Shown piece by piece: positions 54,983 to 63,846 of a DNA stretch of 64,000 nt; position 1 is the stretch's first letter, and every line of letters begins with the position of its first letter. The stretch is taken from assembly GCA_022837485.1 (NCBI GenBank), contig JALHHH010000012.1:1-64000 (forward strand). Direction: 5' to 3'. The DNA is from Bacteroidales bacterium. GTDB taxonomy: Bacteria > Bacteroidota > Bacteroidia > Bacteroidales > Lentimicrobiaceae. A program made the translations under genes and the position numbers. The notes beneath the pieces were generated by a model. It saw nothing but the letters and a program-made list of their open reading frames with translations. It was not told where the DNA came from and ran no database searches.

Positions 54983-55894
54983 TCAGGGATTAACGATCAG
55001 CTTCTGATGAAACGTCCGGCCTTTATTGTCCGTCATCGTAAGTATATACAATCCCGCAGGCAGTTTCCCTGTGAATGAATTCGGCTGATTCCCGGTATTT
55101 TGGGTGCAAACCGTATTCCCGGCCAGATCGGTAATCCGGAGTTCACGAATGGTAAAGGGTCCCGAAATATCCACGGTGAAAGGACCGGATGCGGGATTGG
55201 GGTAGATTCGGAATACCGGGGATGCCTTTTCGGGTTCATAAACGGAGGTAAGGAGCGGGCATCCGGTGACCGGGTCAGGATACTGAACCTCTCCCTGCAG
55301 CGAATAACAGTCGAGCGAATACCCGGGCATGTCGGTCCTACAACCCGGAGAGGCTTCCACCAGGCCAAAAGTTGAGCCAATGCCTTCGATAAGGTAAATC
55401 TCATAGCAGCTGTTTATCAGCCAGCGTTTGCAAAACTGGTCTCCAACCAAAACGGAATCTATGGAAATTACCGTATCGGGCGTATCAATTTCCCGCTGAA
55501 GGTATCCTCTTACGGTGTCGCCGGCTTCGAGGGTAAAATCATAGAGCAGCACTTCTCCGTTCGAACCGGGAGGCACGATAAACACTTTCCTCAGACCCGT
55601 ATCCTGTCGTATGGCTCCCGCATATCCCGGAAAAATGGACTGTGTACAGCCTCCCGATCCCGAGAAATACACATAGGGAATCCGGAGGCTGCTATACGTA
55701 AAGTCGCCAATTACCGTATCGGCACCGAAGGTTATGGAATAGCTTTCCGTTGAAAATCCTCCCATAAAACACATCCCCTGGAAGCGTTCGAAATTCCACC
55801 ATGCATTGTCTTCCGGGAAGGAATGGTAATTCCGGTTCTGTGCTGAAGCGTGCATAGCCAGCAGCACCGCTGTTATGAAGATAAGTTTTCTCAT
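54983..55894 (-). CDS. Secreted protein of unknown function with T9SS sorting domain
   Basis: 303 residues from ATG 55894, which starts a clear signal peptide (MRKLIFITAVLLAMHASAQ); four more codons are open upstream. The middle region (about 20-215) is beta-rich with several cysteines and FGADTVIGDFTYSSLRI-type strands seen in many uncharacterised Bacteroidota secreted proteins; no enzyme motif is visible. The last 80 residues begin FRIYPNPASGPFTVDI and end KLIVNP, a type A T9SS sorting domain. It would be exported to the surface or medium. It has its own promoter element. Confidence 0.88.
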   Translation of the reverse strand: MRKLIFITAVLLAMHASAQNRNYHSFPEDNAWWNFERFQGMCFMGGFSTESYSITFGADTVIGDFTYSSLRIPYVYFSGSGGCTQSIFPGYAGAIRQDTGLRKVFIVPPGSNGEVLLYDFTLEAGDTVRGYLQREIDTPDTVISIDSVLVGDQFCKRWLINSCYEIYLIEGIGSTFGLVEASPGCRTDMPGYSLDCYSLQGEVQYPDPVTGCPLLTSVYEPEKASPVFRIYPNPASGPFTVDISGPFTIRELRITDLAGNTVCTQNTGNQPNSFTGKLPAGLYILTMTDNKGRTFHQKLIVNP

Positions 55895-55968
55895 AAAATT
55901 ATACAATCCGGTTTGAACTTAAGGACGATAAACATCAATGCCTGAAAAACATCCCGTTTACCGTATCT

Positions 55969-55976
55969 CAAAGTTA
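55969..55976 (-). promoter_or_regulatory. -7 element (TAACTTTG) of the T9SS protein gene
   Basis: An exact TAnnTTTG match on the minus strand, 74 bases before ATG 55894. Confidence 0.5.
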
Positions 55977-56086
55977 GTAAAAAACTGCAGGCCGGAGCAG
56001 TTGCATACATTGTACCTGTTCCCGATTGCAGAAAAATTTACCGGATACGGCTGGAATAAATCCGCACCTGCCTGTCTCAGCAAAAA

Positions 56087-57187
56087 CTACTTCGCTGCAG
56101 GCGCCGGGGCATTCCGGATTTTGATCTTGTCGTCCTTTGTCAACCCTTCCAGTACTTCCACATTCAATCCGTCGCTGAGGCCGGTTTTTATAAGCTGTTT
56201 GCGGAACGTTTGCGGGGATGTTTCAATCTCAACCCAGGCGGAATCGCCATCGTAAACGACCAGGCTTTCCTGAACTGCCAGCACGCTGTCGCGGCTTTCC
56301 AGTACAATATCGGCATTGGCGCTATACCCGGCGCGGATAAATAGGTTTTCTTTCAGGGAAACGGCAGCGCGGATCTCAAACTGTATAGCACCGTTTTCCT
56401 CCACTCCTTTCGGGGAGATGTGCTCCAGGCTGGCGGTAAACCGCTCTGCATCAATGGCTCCGACGGTAAGGATCAGTTCCATCCCTTCGTGGAGTTTTCC
56501 GACTTCCGACTCATCCACTTTACCTTTGAAAATCATCTCACCCATATCGGCAACCGTAGCAATGGTGGTGCCATCGTTAAAGGTGTTGCTTTCAATCACC
56601 GAGTTGCCCACCTCAACGGGTACGGTAAGAACCATGCCGGCGATGGTGGAGCGGATAATGGTATTGCTGGCGGATCCGGCATTCTTCGTGATACCTTCGC
56701 GTATAAGCTGAAGGTTGTTCTCAGCCGATTCCACATCCTGACGGGCAGTTTTCAAAGCCACATCATAGGTCTGAAGTTCGGCTTCGGCTATCACTTTGCT
56801 TTCGAACAGCGATTTTTGCCTGTCGTAGTTTTTCCGGGCATCGTCAAGCGAGATTCTGGCACGGTTAAGTCTCGATTCGGCTTCATTCAGGCTGATCATA
56901 TTGGGTATGATCCTCACTTTGGCGATCATATCGCCTATTTTAACCTTTTCGCCCGGTTCAACATAGAGCTCGGCAATTATGCCTGAAATCTGCGGTTTTA
57001 TTTCTATCTCCTTACGCGGCACTACCTTACCCGTAGCCACGGTTTTCCTGACGATATCGGTAACCGATGCAACCGATGTTTCATATATTACCGGCTTAGC
57101 CTGCGATTTGCGGTAAAGATAAACGATGGTGCCTGCAAATACCACCAGAATTACCAGGCCGAGAAGGATTTTAAGGATCTTTTTCAT
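56087..57187 (-). CDS. MacA/HlyD-like periplasmic adaptor of an ABC efflux system
   Basis: 366 residues. An N-terminal membrane anchor (about 5-25) is followed by the adaptor order barrel-lipoyl-hairpin: VVPRKEIEIKPQISGIIAELYVEPGEKVKIGD (lipoyl half), a coiled-coil hairpin (about 105-165, NEAESRLNRARISLDDARKN...), the second lipoyl half (STIAGMVLTVPVEVGNSV) and a beta-barrel domain. Such adaptors link MacB-type permeases to a TolC-like channel. It is the last gene of a four-gene operon (ATPase, permease, permease, adaptor; gaps of 33-50 bases). No outer-membrane channel gene is adjacent. Confidence 0.93.
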   Translation of the reverse strand: MKKILKILLGLVILVVFAGTIVYLYRKSQAKPVIYETSVASVTDIVRKTVATGKVVPRKEIEIKPQISGIIAELYVEPGEKVKIGDMIAKVRIIPNMISLNEAESRLNRARISLDDARKNYDRQKSLFESKVIAEAELQTYDVALKTARQDVESAENNLQLIREGITKNAGSASNTIIRSTIAGMVLTVPVEVGNSVIESNTFNDGTTIATVADMGEMIFKGKVDESEVGKLHEGMELILTVGAIDAERFTASLEHISPKGVEENGAIQFEIRAAVSLKENLFIRAGYSANADIVLESRDSVLAVQESLVVYDGDSAWVEIETSPQTFRKQLIKTGLSDGLNVEVLEGLTKDDKIKIRNAPAPAAK

Positions 57188-57220
57188 TGTATGCTATATT
57201 AGAGAGTTAAGGCTTTTGAT

Positions 57221-58486
57221 TTATTCATACCTGAGGGCATCTATGGGTTTTATGCTGACTGCCTTCCGGGCAGGGATCAATCCGGCTACCGCCCCTGAAA
57301 TAATCAGGATCACCAGTGCAGAGACGGCCATATTGAAATCTATATTCGGATTCTGAAACATATTCGAATCCCCGCCGCTGTTGATCAGGGCATAGTTCAC
57401 CAGTTCAAGAATGCCTACGCCGGCAACCAGCCCGACATAACCTGCAAATGTGGTCAGGAAAACCGATTCGGTGATGATCTGCGTGATGATGTTGAGCGGG
57501 CTTGCGCCTATGGCCCTTTGTATCCCGATCTCTTTGGTACGTTCTTTCACAATTACCAGCATTATGTTGCTTATGCCAATCACCCCGGCAAGCAGGGTAC
57601 CTATACCCACAATCCAGATCAGCCCGTTAATGCCGGCAAAAAGTCCGGTCATCTGGTTGTACTGCTTTTCCAGATTAAATGAGCCGATGGCCTGTGGATC
57701 TTCGGGCGAAACGGAGTGGCGTCTCCTGAGCAGTGCCGAGGCTTTTTCTTCGACGACCGAAGCCGGCACGCCGGGTTTTGAGGTAAAGGCAAACCAGCCG
57801 ATAATATCGCCCCAGTTGTAAACCCTCTGAAAAGTGGTAAGAGGGATAAAAACGCTCTGCTCTTTATCGCCGCCGAAATTCACACCTGAGTTCTTCGGTT
57901 TAAAGACTCCGACAACCTGAAAGTAAATCCCTTGTATCTGAATGTATTGTCCGACAGCATTTTCGCCGGGAGCAAAAAGCACTTCATTTACTTTGTTCCC
58001 GATCACGGCAACCTTTCTTTTCTCTTTAATGTCGGCATGATTCAGGAAGCGCCCGTTATCAATCACTACCGGGTCAATAAGGTTCCATTCGGGATAGTCT
58101 CCCATTATTGAAAATGCTCCCGATTTGGTGCCCCTCACTACGTTGTTGCCTCCGCGGAAGCCTCCGGTCTGCGTTCTGGGCGCCAGGTGTTCTATTTCAG
58201 GAATTTCGCGTCTGAGAGCCTCCACATCGTCGGCCCTGAAATTGAAATTCCTCCCCCGCGGAAGTCCTTTGTAGGGAACGGTGGTCGGGCGGGTCCACAT
58301 AAATACACTGTTGGTGGCAAAGTCGCCAAAGTCGCTGGTGATCCCGTTTCTGAGTCCATTGCCCGATCCAAGCATGATTATCAGCATGAATATACCCCAG
58401 AATACGCCAAATGCCGTGAAGAAGGTACGTAGCTTGTTCTTCTTCAGTGCACTGATTATTTCCTGCCAGCGATCAAGGTCAAACAT
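57221..58486 (-). CDS. MacB/FtsX-type ABC transporter permease (second)
   Basis: 421 residues with the MacB/FtsX layout: one N-terminal helix (FGVFWGIFMLIIMLGSG), a periplasmic domain of about 230 residues, and three C-terminal helices (GIGTLLAGVIGISNIMLVIVKERTKEIGIQRAIGA, then ITESVFLTTFAGYVGLVAGVG and the last helix before AGLIPARKAVSIKPIDALRYE). It is a paralogue of the permease gene just upstream, and the two probably form a heterodimer with the shared ATPase, coupling ATP use to periplasmic substrate extrusion via the adaptor. Confidence 0.95.
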   Translation of the reverse strand: MFDLDRWQEIISALKKNKLRTFFTAFGVFWGIFMLIIMLGSGNGLRNGITSDFGDFATNSVFMWTRPTTVPYKGLPRGRNFNFRADDVEALRREIPEIEHLAPRTQTGGFRGGNNVVRGTKSGAFSIMGDYPEWNLIDPVVIDNGRFLNHADIKEKRKVAVIGNKVNEVLFAPGENAVGQYIQIQGIYFQVVGVFKPKNSGVNFGGDKEQSVFIPLTTFQRVYNWGDIIGWFAFTSKPGVPASVVEEKASALLRRRHSVSPEDPQAIGSFNLEKQYNQMTGLFAGINGLIWIVGIGTLLAGVIGISNIMLVIVKERTKEIGIQRAIGASPLNIITQIITESVFLTTFAGYVGLVAGVGILELVNYALINSGGDSNMFQNPNIDFNMAVSALVILIISGAVAGLIPARKAVSIKPIDALRYE

Positions 58487-58536
58487 TGTGTTGGAGTCTT
58501 ATAGTTGCTTCGTAATGTAAATTCGCGGAATTATTA

Positions 58537-59769
58537 CTATTCATCCCTCAGTGCTTCAATGGGTTTGATGGCAGCTGCTTTACGGGCCGGGATAAATCCT
58601 GCCAGTGCCCCGCTCAGTACAAGCAATATAAGTGCATAGATGGCAATCCTCAGATCCACCGAAGGCTGGGTAAAGAACTCCGATTCTATTTTGCTTCCGA
58701 CGGTCTCCAGCACCACAACGCCGAGCACCAGTCCGAAATATCCTGCAAAGGAGGTAATCAGCACCGCTTCCTGAAGCACCAGGCTCACGATGCTCCATGG
58801 CGTTGCCCCCATGGCTTTGCGGATTCCGATCTCTTTGGTCCGGTCTTTCACCACAATCATCATTATGTTGCTTACCCCGACAATACCGGCAATGATGGTT
58901 CCGAAGCCGATCACCCAGATAAACATCCGGATACTGGAAAAAAGCCGGATAAACTTCTGAAATTCTTCCAGACTGTTCCAGGTAAAAATAGCCCGCGGGT
59001 CGGCAGGATCGAATTTGTGGAGGGCAGCCAGCTTTGACCGCACTTCCTGCTCAATCTGTTTGCTTTCGTCCACCGAAGCATCCCCAACGGTAAGGGCAAT
59101 GGTATTGATCCGGTTGTCGCCCGAAAATACCCTCTGTGCCGTTGAAATGGGCAGGTATACCGTTTGCATGTTGTCGTCGCGGTTATCCTCATCGGTAAAC
59201 AATCCCACCACTTTAAACGGAACTCCGTTTACGCTGATGTATTTGCCCATGGGATCTTCCCCCTTGAAGAGAGCCTCTTCCACCTGGGTGCTGATTACGG
59301 TCACTTTTCGGAACTGACCGATATCGGGATCGTTGATAAACCTCCCTTTGGTAATGGTGATTTTTTCTATGTGCGCATAATCGGGATAAACATTCCTCAC
59401 GTTAAAGGAGCCGAATTGCTTTTTATAGGATAGGGTGTTGCTTCCCCACATATTGTAGCGCGAAGAACTTTTGTCTATCCCCTTAACGGATTTTTTTACC
59501 GCGTCGTAATCTTCATTCACCAGCTGAATGTTACGCCCGGGTTTCATGCCCTTATACGGAAGGCTGGTCTGACCGCTCCAAACCCAGATGGTATTGGTGG
59601 CCGATGATTCAAACTGCCTGTTTACCCCGTTTTGCAGTCCGTTCCCTGAACCCAGCAGTATCATCAGCATAAAAATACCCCAGGCTACGCTGAACCCGGT
59701 CAGGAATGTCCTGAGCTTGTTCTTCCTGATGGTGCTGAAGATCTCCTGCCATTTATCGGTGTCGAACAT
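58537..59769 (-). CDS. MacB/FtsX-type ABC transporter permease (first)
   Basis: 410 residues, same plan as its neighbour: N-terminal helix (FSVAWGIFMLMILLGSGNGLQNG), periplasmic MacB-like domain, then three helices including GIVGVSNIMMIVVKDRTKEIGIRKAMGATPWSIV and a C-terminal GFIPARKAAAIKPIEALRDE. The cytoplasmic KDRTKEIGIRKAMGA loop is the coupling helix region that touches the ATPase. It lies 41 bases after the ATPase gene and 50 before the second permease. Confidence 0.95.
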   Translation of the reverse strand: MFDTDKWQEIFSTIRKNKLRTFLTGFSVAWGIFMLMILLGSGNGLQNGVNRQFESSATNTIWVWSGQTSLPYKGMKPGRNIQLVNEDYDAVKKSVKGIDKSSSRYNMWGSNTLSYKKQFGSFNVRNVYPDYAHIEKITITKGRFINDPDIGQFRKVTVISTQVEEALFKGEDPMGKYISVNGVPFKVVGLFTDEDNRDDNMQTVYLPISTAQRVFSGDNRINTIALTVGDASVDESKQIEQEVRSKLAALHKFDPADPRAIFTWNSLEEFQKFIRLFSSIRMFIWVIGFGTIIAGIVGVSNIMMIVVKDRTKEIGIRKAMGATPWSIVSLVLQEAVLITSFAGYFGLVLGVVVLETVGSKIESEFFTQPSVDLRIAIYALILLVLSGALAGFIPARKAAAIKPIEALRDE

Positions 59770-59810
59770 AAGCGGATGCCAGTTTAGCGGTTTCTTTTCC
59801 GTATTTTTAA

Positions 59811-60497
59811 TTAACTCGTTTTGCCATTCAGTACTTCCGTTTCTATCAGCCCGTCCTTCAGGCGGATGATGCGTTTGGTCATGTGGGCAATGTCGTTCTC
59901 GTGCGTTACAATGATGATGGTGATTCCTTCCCGGTTGATTTCCTTAAGGATCTGCATTACTTCGTAGGATGTGGTCGTGTCGAGCGCTCCGGTAGGTTCG
60001 TCGGCAAGGATTACCTTTGGCTTCGAAATCAAAGCCCGGGCAATGGCGATGCGCTGTTTTTGTCCGCCCGACAGCTCGCTGGGCATATGTTCGGCCCACT
60101 CTTTCAATCCCATGCGCTCGAGGTATTCCATGGCGATGCGGTTGCGCTTTTTGCGCGGCACATCCTGATAGTACAGCGGCAGAGCAACGTTTTCCACTGC
60201 ATTTTTGAACGATATCAGGTTAAACGACTGAAATACAAAACCGATGTAGCGGTTACGCAGCGCGGCCGCTTTGGTTTCGCTCTGGTTGCGGATTAGTGTA
60301 CCATCAAGGTAATAGTCACCGGTATCGTAATTGTCGAGGATTCCCAGTATGTTCAGAAGAGTCGATTTCCCCGATCCCGATGAACCCATAACCGAAACGA
60401 ACTCACCCTGCTGAATGCCAAGGTCGATGCCCTTGAGAACATGCAGGCTGTTGCTGCCGGTAGTGTATGATTTGTTGATGTTTGTAAGCCTGATCAT
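59811..60497 (-). CDS. ABC transporter ATP-binding protein (MacB/LolD type)
   Basis: 228 residues, a stand-alone nucleotide-binding domain: Walker A GSSGSGKST (38-46), Q-loop in FVFQSFNLI, signature LSGGQKQRIAIARAL, Walker B VILADEPTGALD and a switch His in VTHENDIAH. The FQSFNLI and DEPTGALD patterns are those of the MacB/LolD/FtsE group that pairs with FtsX-like permeases. It is the first gene of the efflux operon. Confidence 0.96.
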   Translation of the reverse strand: MIRLTNINKSYTTGSNSLHVLKGIDLGIQQGEFVSVMGSSGSGKSTLLNILGILDNYDTGDYYLDGTLIRNQSETKAAALRNRYIGFVFQSFNLISFKNAVENVALPLYYQDVPRKKRNRIAMEYLERMGLKEWAEHMPSELSGGQKQRIAIARALISKPKVILADEPTGALDTTTSYEVMQILKEINREGITIIIVTHENDIAHMTKRIIRLKDGLIETEVLNGKTS

Positions 60498-60946
60498 CTC
60501 TGGTGCTATTTCTCGTGTAATGTTTTAATGCCGCTTTTCGGGGCGTTTGGTAAACAGCAATTATGCCAATATTTTATGTCATTGTTTTTCAGCCGATTGT
60601 CGATCACAATGAAAACTTAATGCTGCCTGTGTGTTCATTTTTGCGATGGTAGTGTGCGGAAGCGTTCACTGTCAAAGCGGCCAACCGGACACAAAGTTCG
60701 GCGAAAGATGATATGATGAAGAACGGAATATGGTGAACCGTTTAAATGAAGGTATGAATCGTTGTACCACCGGGGTGAAATGCGATGCAGGATGCATTAA
60801 CCGATACGATGGTAAGAAAGACTGCTGCGAAGTTTCCCTGAAGCATAACCTTCAGATCTTCGGAATTTCAGTACGGCCGGCTATCCCGCAAAGGAATTAA
60901 ACACCGGGCATTTGCCAGCTCTGTGCAGCACCGGGCAGAGACGAAC
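60498..60946. other. Intergenic region with a small Cys-rich open frame of doubtful status
   Basis: 449 bases between the efflux operon and the acyltransferase gene, which are both on the minus strand. On the plus strand ATG 60730 to TAA 60900 encodes 56 residues with five cysteines (CTTGVKCDAGC and DCC). No promoter element or family supports it. A 9-base direct repeat CACCGGGCA lies at 60902 and 60929. Nothing else was recognised. Confidence 0.35.
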
Positions 60947-62296
60947 TTATCCGATCACTTTTTCTTTTTTCAGGATGGAAAGTATGGCATCGCGCAATCC
61001 GGCGAGCTCTCCATAACGCCCGGCATCCGAACGCAGCCGGATAAACCGGAATTCCCCTGCCAAACCTTTCAGGTGCAGATAATGATAAAAAGCAAAGAGA
61101 CCGCTCAGGCCTCCGGCGGCAACAGCAGTCAGGGCAATAAGCCAGTTTCCGCTTAATCCTGCGATCAGGAAAAAGGCAAGGAGATACCAAAGCAGGTAAG
61201 TAACAAAACTGGCTGCGTAATTAACGGAGCTCACAAATTGCTTGTCCTTTACTTTTCCCGAAAGAAATGACGGCAATTTATACGGGATATAGTTGAAAAC
61301 CATCCCGGCAAGGTGAACCGGAAGAAGAACGACGGAGAGCAAAATTTTTAAAAACCAATTTAACAGGCAAGGTCTGTTTTTCCCAAAAAAGCGATCCCGG
61401 ATTCCATATTTCCCGATCAGATCAAAATACGGTTTGCTGAGCTCCTGAAGCCGGGGCAGCAGATCCGCATTCTTCAGGGCTGCCTCGTTGAGATTTTTGA
61501 TAAACGTCCGGTCGTATTCAAACTGCCGGATCCGGCCCTGACGGCTTTTCTGTACGTTTCCGTGAAGGGTATTATTGATGCGCAGCAAATTGCTGTAAAC
61601 ATCAAAATACTCCTCGTTTTCAACGTGGATCATAAGCGGCCTGATGGCTTCGGCCAGCTTATCCCTGAGCAGGCCGATGGCGCGCTGGGGGTTTTCCCGG
61701 TAAAGGGGATAAAATTCCGATACCGATACGGGCCTGCCGTAAATAAGCAGCAAACTGGTGCCGGCACGGGTATAACTGGTATAATCGATGCCTGCTGGAA
61801 CAATCTGAATATCCGATGTAAACGATTCCGATTCCGCAGTTTGAAAGGCTATGCGGCAGATCCCCTTTTTCAGGGTCTGCAGTTTTTTGATGGGACTGTG
61901 GGTTCCTTCGGGAAGAATGGCTATCGGAAGGCCGGATTTCAGCACCCGGGAGGTTCGGGCGAAGGTCTCATAGTTTTGGTTCATTGTTTCAGCACCGTCC
62001 CTGGGTCTGAAAACGGGCAGAATCTTCAGGAAATAGAGTATCCGGGCTATCGTTTTCTTTTTAAAAATATCGGCTCTTGCCAGAAATACCACAGGCTTTC
62101 CATAGCCATACAGCAAAGCCAGGGCATCCATCAGGGCATTCTGATGGTTGGAGGCGAAAATAAGCTGGGCATTGCGGGGAATGTTCTCACGGCCCAGAAT
62201 AATGAAACGGCGGTAAAACAAATGAAAATAAAACTGCGTAAGCCGGTAAAGGATACGGTATAGAATGGTGGTTTTTTCGATATTCTGGAGTCCCAT
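60947..62296 (-). CDS. PlsC-like 1-acyltransferase (GPAT/Gpt2-like subgroup) with C-terminal membrane helices
   Basis: 449 residues from ATG 62296 (MGLQNIEKTTILYRILY); the frame is open upstream but that part overlaps the end of the symporter gene. The acyltransferase domain carries SNHQNALMDAL, the His-x5-Asp version of the catalytic motif found in the Gpt2/GAT-like subgroup, FLARADIFKK, and PEGTHSP for phosphate binding. After about 260 a helical segment and three or four hydrophobic helices (about 325-420) follow, an extension common in Bacteroidota members. It is expected to acylate glycerol-3-phosphate or a lysophospholipid at the inner membrane. It follows the symporter gene, 50 bases after its probable original stop. 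Confidence 0.9.
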   Translation of the reverse strand: MGLQNIEKTTILYRILYRLTQFYFHLFYRRFIILGRENIPRNAQLIFASNHQNALMDALALLYGYGKPVVFLARADIFKKKTIARILYFLKILPVFRPRDGAETMNQNYETFARTSRVLKSGLPIAILPEGTHSPIKKLQTLKKGICRIAFQTAESESFTSDIQIVPAGIDYTSYTRAGTSLLLIYGRPVSVSEFYPLYRENPQRAIGLLRDKLAEAIRPLMIHVENEEYFDVYSNLLRINNTLHGNVQKSRQGRIRQFEYDRTFIKNLNEAALKNADLLPRLQELSKPYFDLIGKYGIRDRFFGKNRPCLLNWFLKILLSVVLLPVHLAGMVFNYIPYKLPSFLSGKVKDKQFVSSVNYAASFVTYLLWYLLAFFLIAGLSGNWLIALTAVAAGGLSGLFAFYHYLHLKGLAGEFRFIRLRSDAGRYGELAGLRDAILSILKKEKVIG

Positions 62297-62346
62297 GGTG
62301 AGTCCGGCCTGGATTAAAAGTGAAGAGTTTTCTGAAAGCTTCCGTA

Positions 62347-62402
62347 TCAGGCGACCTCCGGCACCCTGGCACGCCGGATGGCAGACCAGAATGCAGCCAG
62401 AC
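62347..62402 (-). other. Out-of-frame 3' remnant of the symporter gene
   Basis: In the frame ending at TGA 62347 the codons read V-S-L-A-A-F-W-S-A-I-R-R and so on to the stop. That resembles the normal last helix and basic tail of bile-acid-symporter-family proteins, but it is out of frame with the body of the gene and the preceding GGMAFIAAWWGIWHI-type helix is absent. The switch is at about 62398-62415. Confidence 0.55.
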
Positions 62403-63242
62403 TTACATATTGAGGTCGGGTGGAAAGATTTTGGGATTAAACAAAAGCACCAGACCCAGACCCGAATTCTGAATTCCGGTCTCAATGGATATGGTACGCC
62501 GGTCGATGCGGTTTAATCCAAAAGCCGATGCAGTGAAATAACCGGTAAACAACGCCATGGCATTATGTACAAATACAAGCAGCACAATCCACTTTGCATA
62601 CTTAATGAAATAGTCGTAATTGTTCCGGAATGCCAGCAGGACGAATGCGGCAAAAAGAATCAGCGAAAGAATTTTTATGGGCTTTTTGATTTTCTGGGTC
62701 AGCCGCGGAAGTTTCTGCGAAAAGATGATACCGGCAAAAACGGGTATTCCAAGCAGAATAACCACCGTACGGAACATATCAATGGCATCGATGGTAATGG
62801 GACGCAGCAGAGGGGAGGTTGTGGAATAGAGTTTTCCCCAGAAGGCAAAATTAAGAGGCGTCATAAAAACTGCCAGAATGGTTCCGGCAGCCGTAAGGCT
62901 CACCGACAGTGCAACATTTGCCTTTGCAACACTGGAGATAAAATTGGAGACGTTTCCCCCGGGACAGGAAGCAACCAGTATCATCCCGAAAGCAACGGAA
63001 GGTGTGATGTACTTGCCAAAAATCCAGACTGCCACAAAGGTAACGGCCGGCAGAAGCAGAAACTGAGCCGAAAGTCCGATGGCAACTTTCCGGGGATTGC
63101 GCAATACGTCCATAAACTGATCCCACCGAATGTCGAGCGCAACACCAAACATGATAAAACCGATGGTAATGTTCATGAAATGCAGGCCGGCCTGACTGAA
63201 GTTTAACCGAATGCTGTCGAGAAGCAATAAATCTTCGTGCAT
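62403..63242 (-). CDS. Bile acid:sodium symporter (BASS) family transporter, C-terminus cut by a frame change
   Basis: 279 residues, nearly all membrane helices. Family blocks: NITIGFIMFGVALDIRWDQF, ILVASCPGGNVSNFISSVAKANVALSVSLT (the sodium-site region) and RTISIETGIQNSGLGLVLLF (second cross-over helix). BASS proteins import organic anions with sodium; the bacterial substrates are diverse and unknown here. The frame stops abruptly at FPPDLNM, about 30 residues short of the family's usual end, while a fitting last segment lies out of frame just downstream (to 62347). A small deletion with frameshift, or an assembly error, is the likely cause; loss of the last helix would impair transport. Confidence 0.85.
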   Translation of the reverse strand: MHEDLLLLDSIRLNFSQAGLHFMNITIGFIMFGVALDIRWDQFMDVLRNPRKVAIGLSAQFLLLPAVTFVAVWIFGKYITPSVAFGMILVASCPGGNVSNFISSVAKANVALSVSLTAAGTILAVFMTPLNFAFWGKLYSTTSPLLRPITIDAIDMFRTVVILLGIPVFAGIIFSQKLPRLTQKIKKPIKILSLILFAAFVLLAFRNNYDYFIKYAKWIVLLVFVHNAMALFTGYFTASAFGLNRIDRRTISIETGIQNSGLGLVLLFNPKIFPPDLNM

Positions 63243-63362
63243 ATTCCCGGGTTTAGGTTAGCGATTGAAAAGTAAAACTAAAAAAAATATCTGTACCTTA
63301 AATACATCCGGCTCAATTTAAGCAATAGAAAACTTAATAACTCAATTTCAGAAGCTTCATTC

Positions 63363-63399
63363 ATAAAACGACCCGGCTTTCGTTAATAAAGCCGGGTCG
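63363..63399 (-). terminator. Rho-independent terminator of the DUF4878-like gene
   Basis: A 12-bp stem (CGACCCGGCTTT / AAAGCCGGGTCG) with a 7-nt loop, followed on the minus strand by TTTTAT; it lies about 40 bases past the stop codon at 63442. Confidence 0.88.
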
Positions 63400-63441
63400 G
63401 GAGGATGATATTTACGATGGAAATTCCCTTTCTCCGGAGGA

Positions 63442-63846
63442 TTACTTGGCTAAGGTAACTTTCCAGCCATCTTCCGTATTTATGAGCGTAGCATTTGAAT
63501 CCTCAACTTCGCCGTTACCGTATGTGATTTTAAGTTTTACCTCGGCCTTTGTGCCATCGTCCGTAATGCCTTCGCTTACCACATCCATATACCTGATGCC
63601 GCCTTTCTCCTCAATTTGTCTGGAACCTTCACCGAGAAGCTCTTTCATCTTCTGCATCTCTTCCTCCGTGGCTTCCCCGGAACCATCCATCAATTGTATC
63701 GCCGATTCCAGATCCCCTTTTTCAATGTCTAGCATAAACGACTTACTAACATCGGCCGGCGATTTGCCTGAACCTGAGCAGGAAATCAGGGTACTGAACG
63801 CTGCCGCCGAAACAAGGGCCAGAATTACTACCAGAAATTTTTTCAT
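63442..63846 (-). CDS. Small lipoprotein, DUF4878/NTF2-like
   Basis: 134 residues with a lipoprotein signal peptide ending in the lipobox LISC (Cys23). The remainder has the pattern of DUF4878, an NTF2-like fold found in small Bacteroidota lipoproteins: PADVSKSFMLDIEKGDLESAIQLM at the start and AEVKLKITYGNGEVEDSNATLINTEDGWKVTL at the end. Function unknown; probably periplasmic or at the outer membrane. Single gene with its own terminator. Confidence 0.85.
   Translation of the reverse strand: MKKFLVVILALVSAAAFSTLISCSGSGKSPADVSKSFMLDIEKGDLESAIQLMDGSGEATEEEMQKMKELLGEGSRQIEEKGGIRYMDVVSEGITDDGTKAEVKLKITYGNGEVEDSNATLINTEDGWKVTLAK

Noticed and set aside
62297..62485. Upstream extension of the acyltransferase frame
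   Set aside because: Those 63 codons overlap the 3' part of the symporter gene and lack acyltransferase character; ATG 62296 is the natural start.
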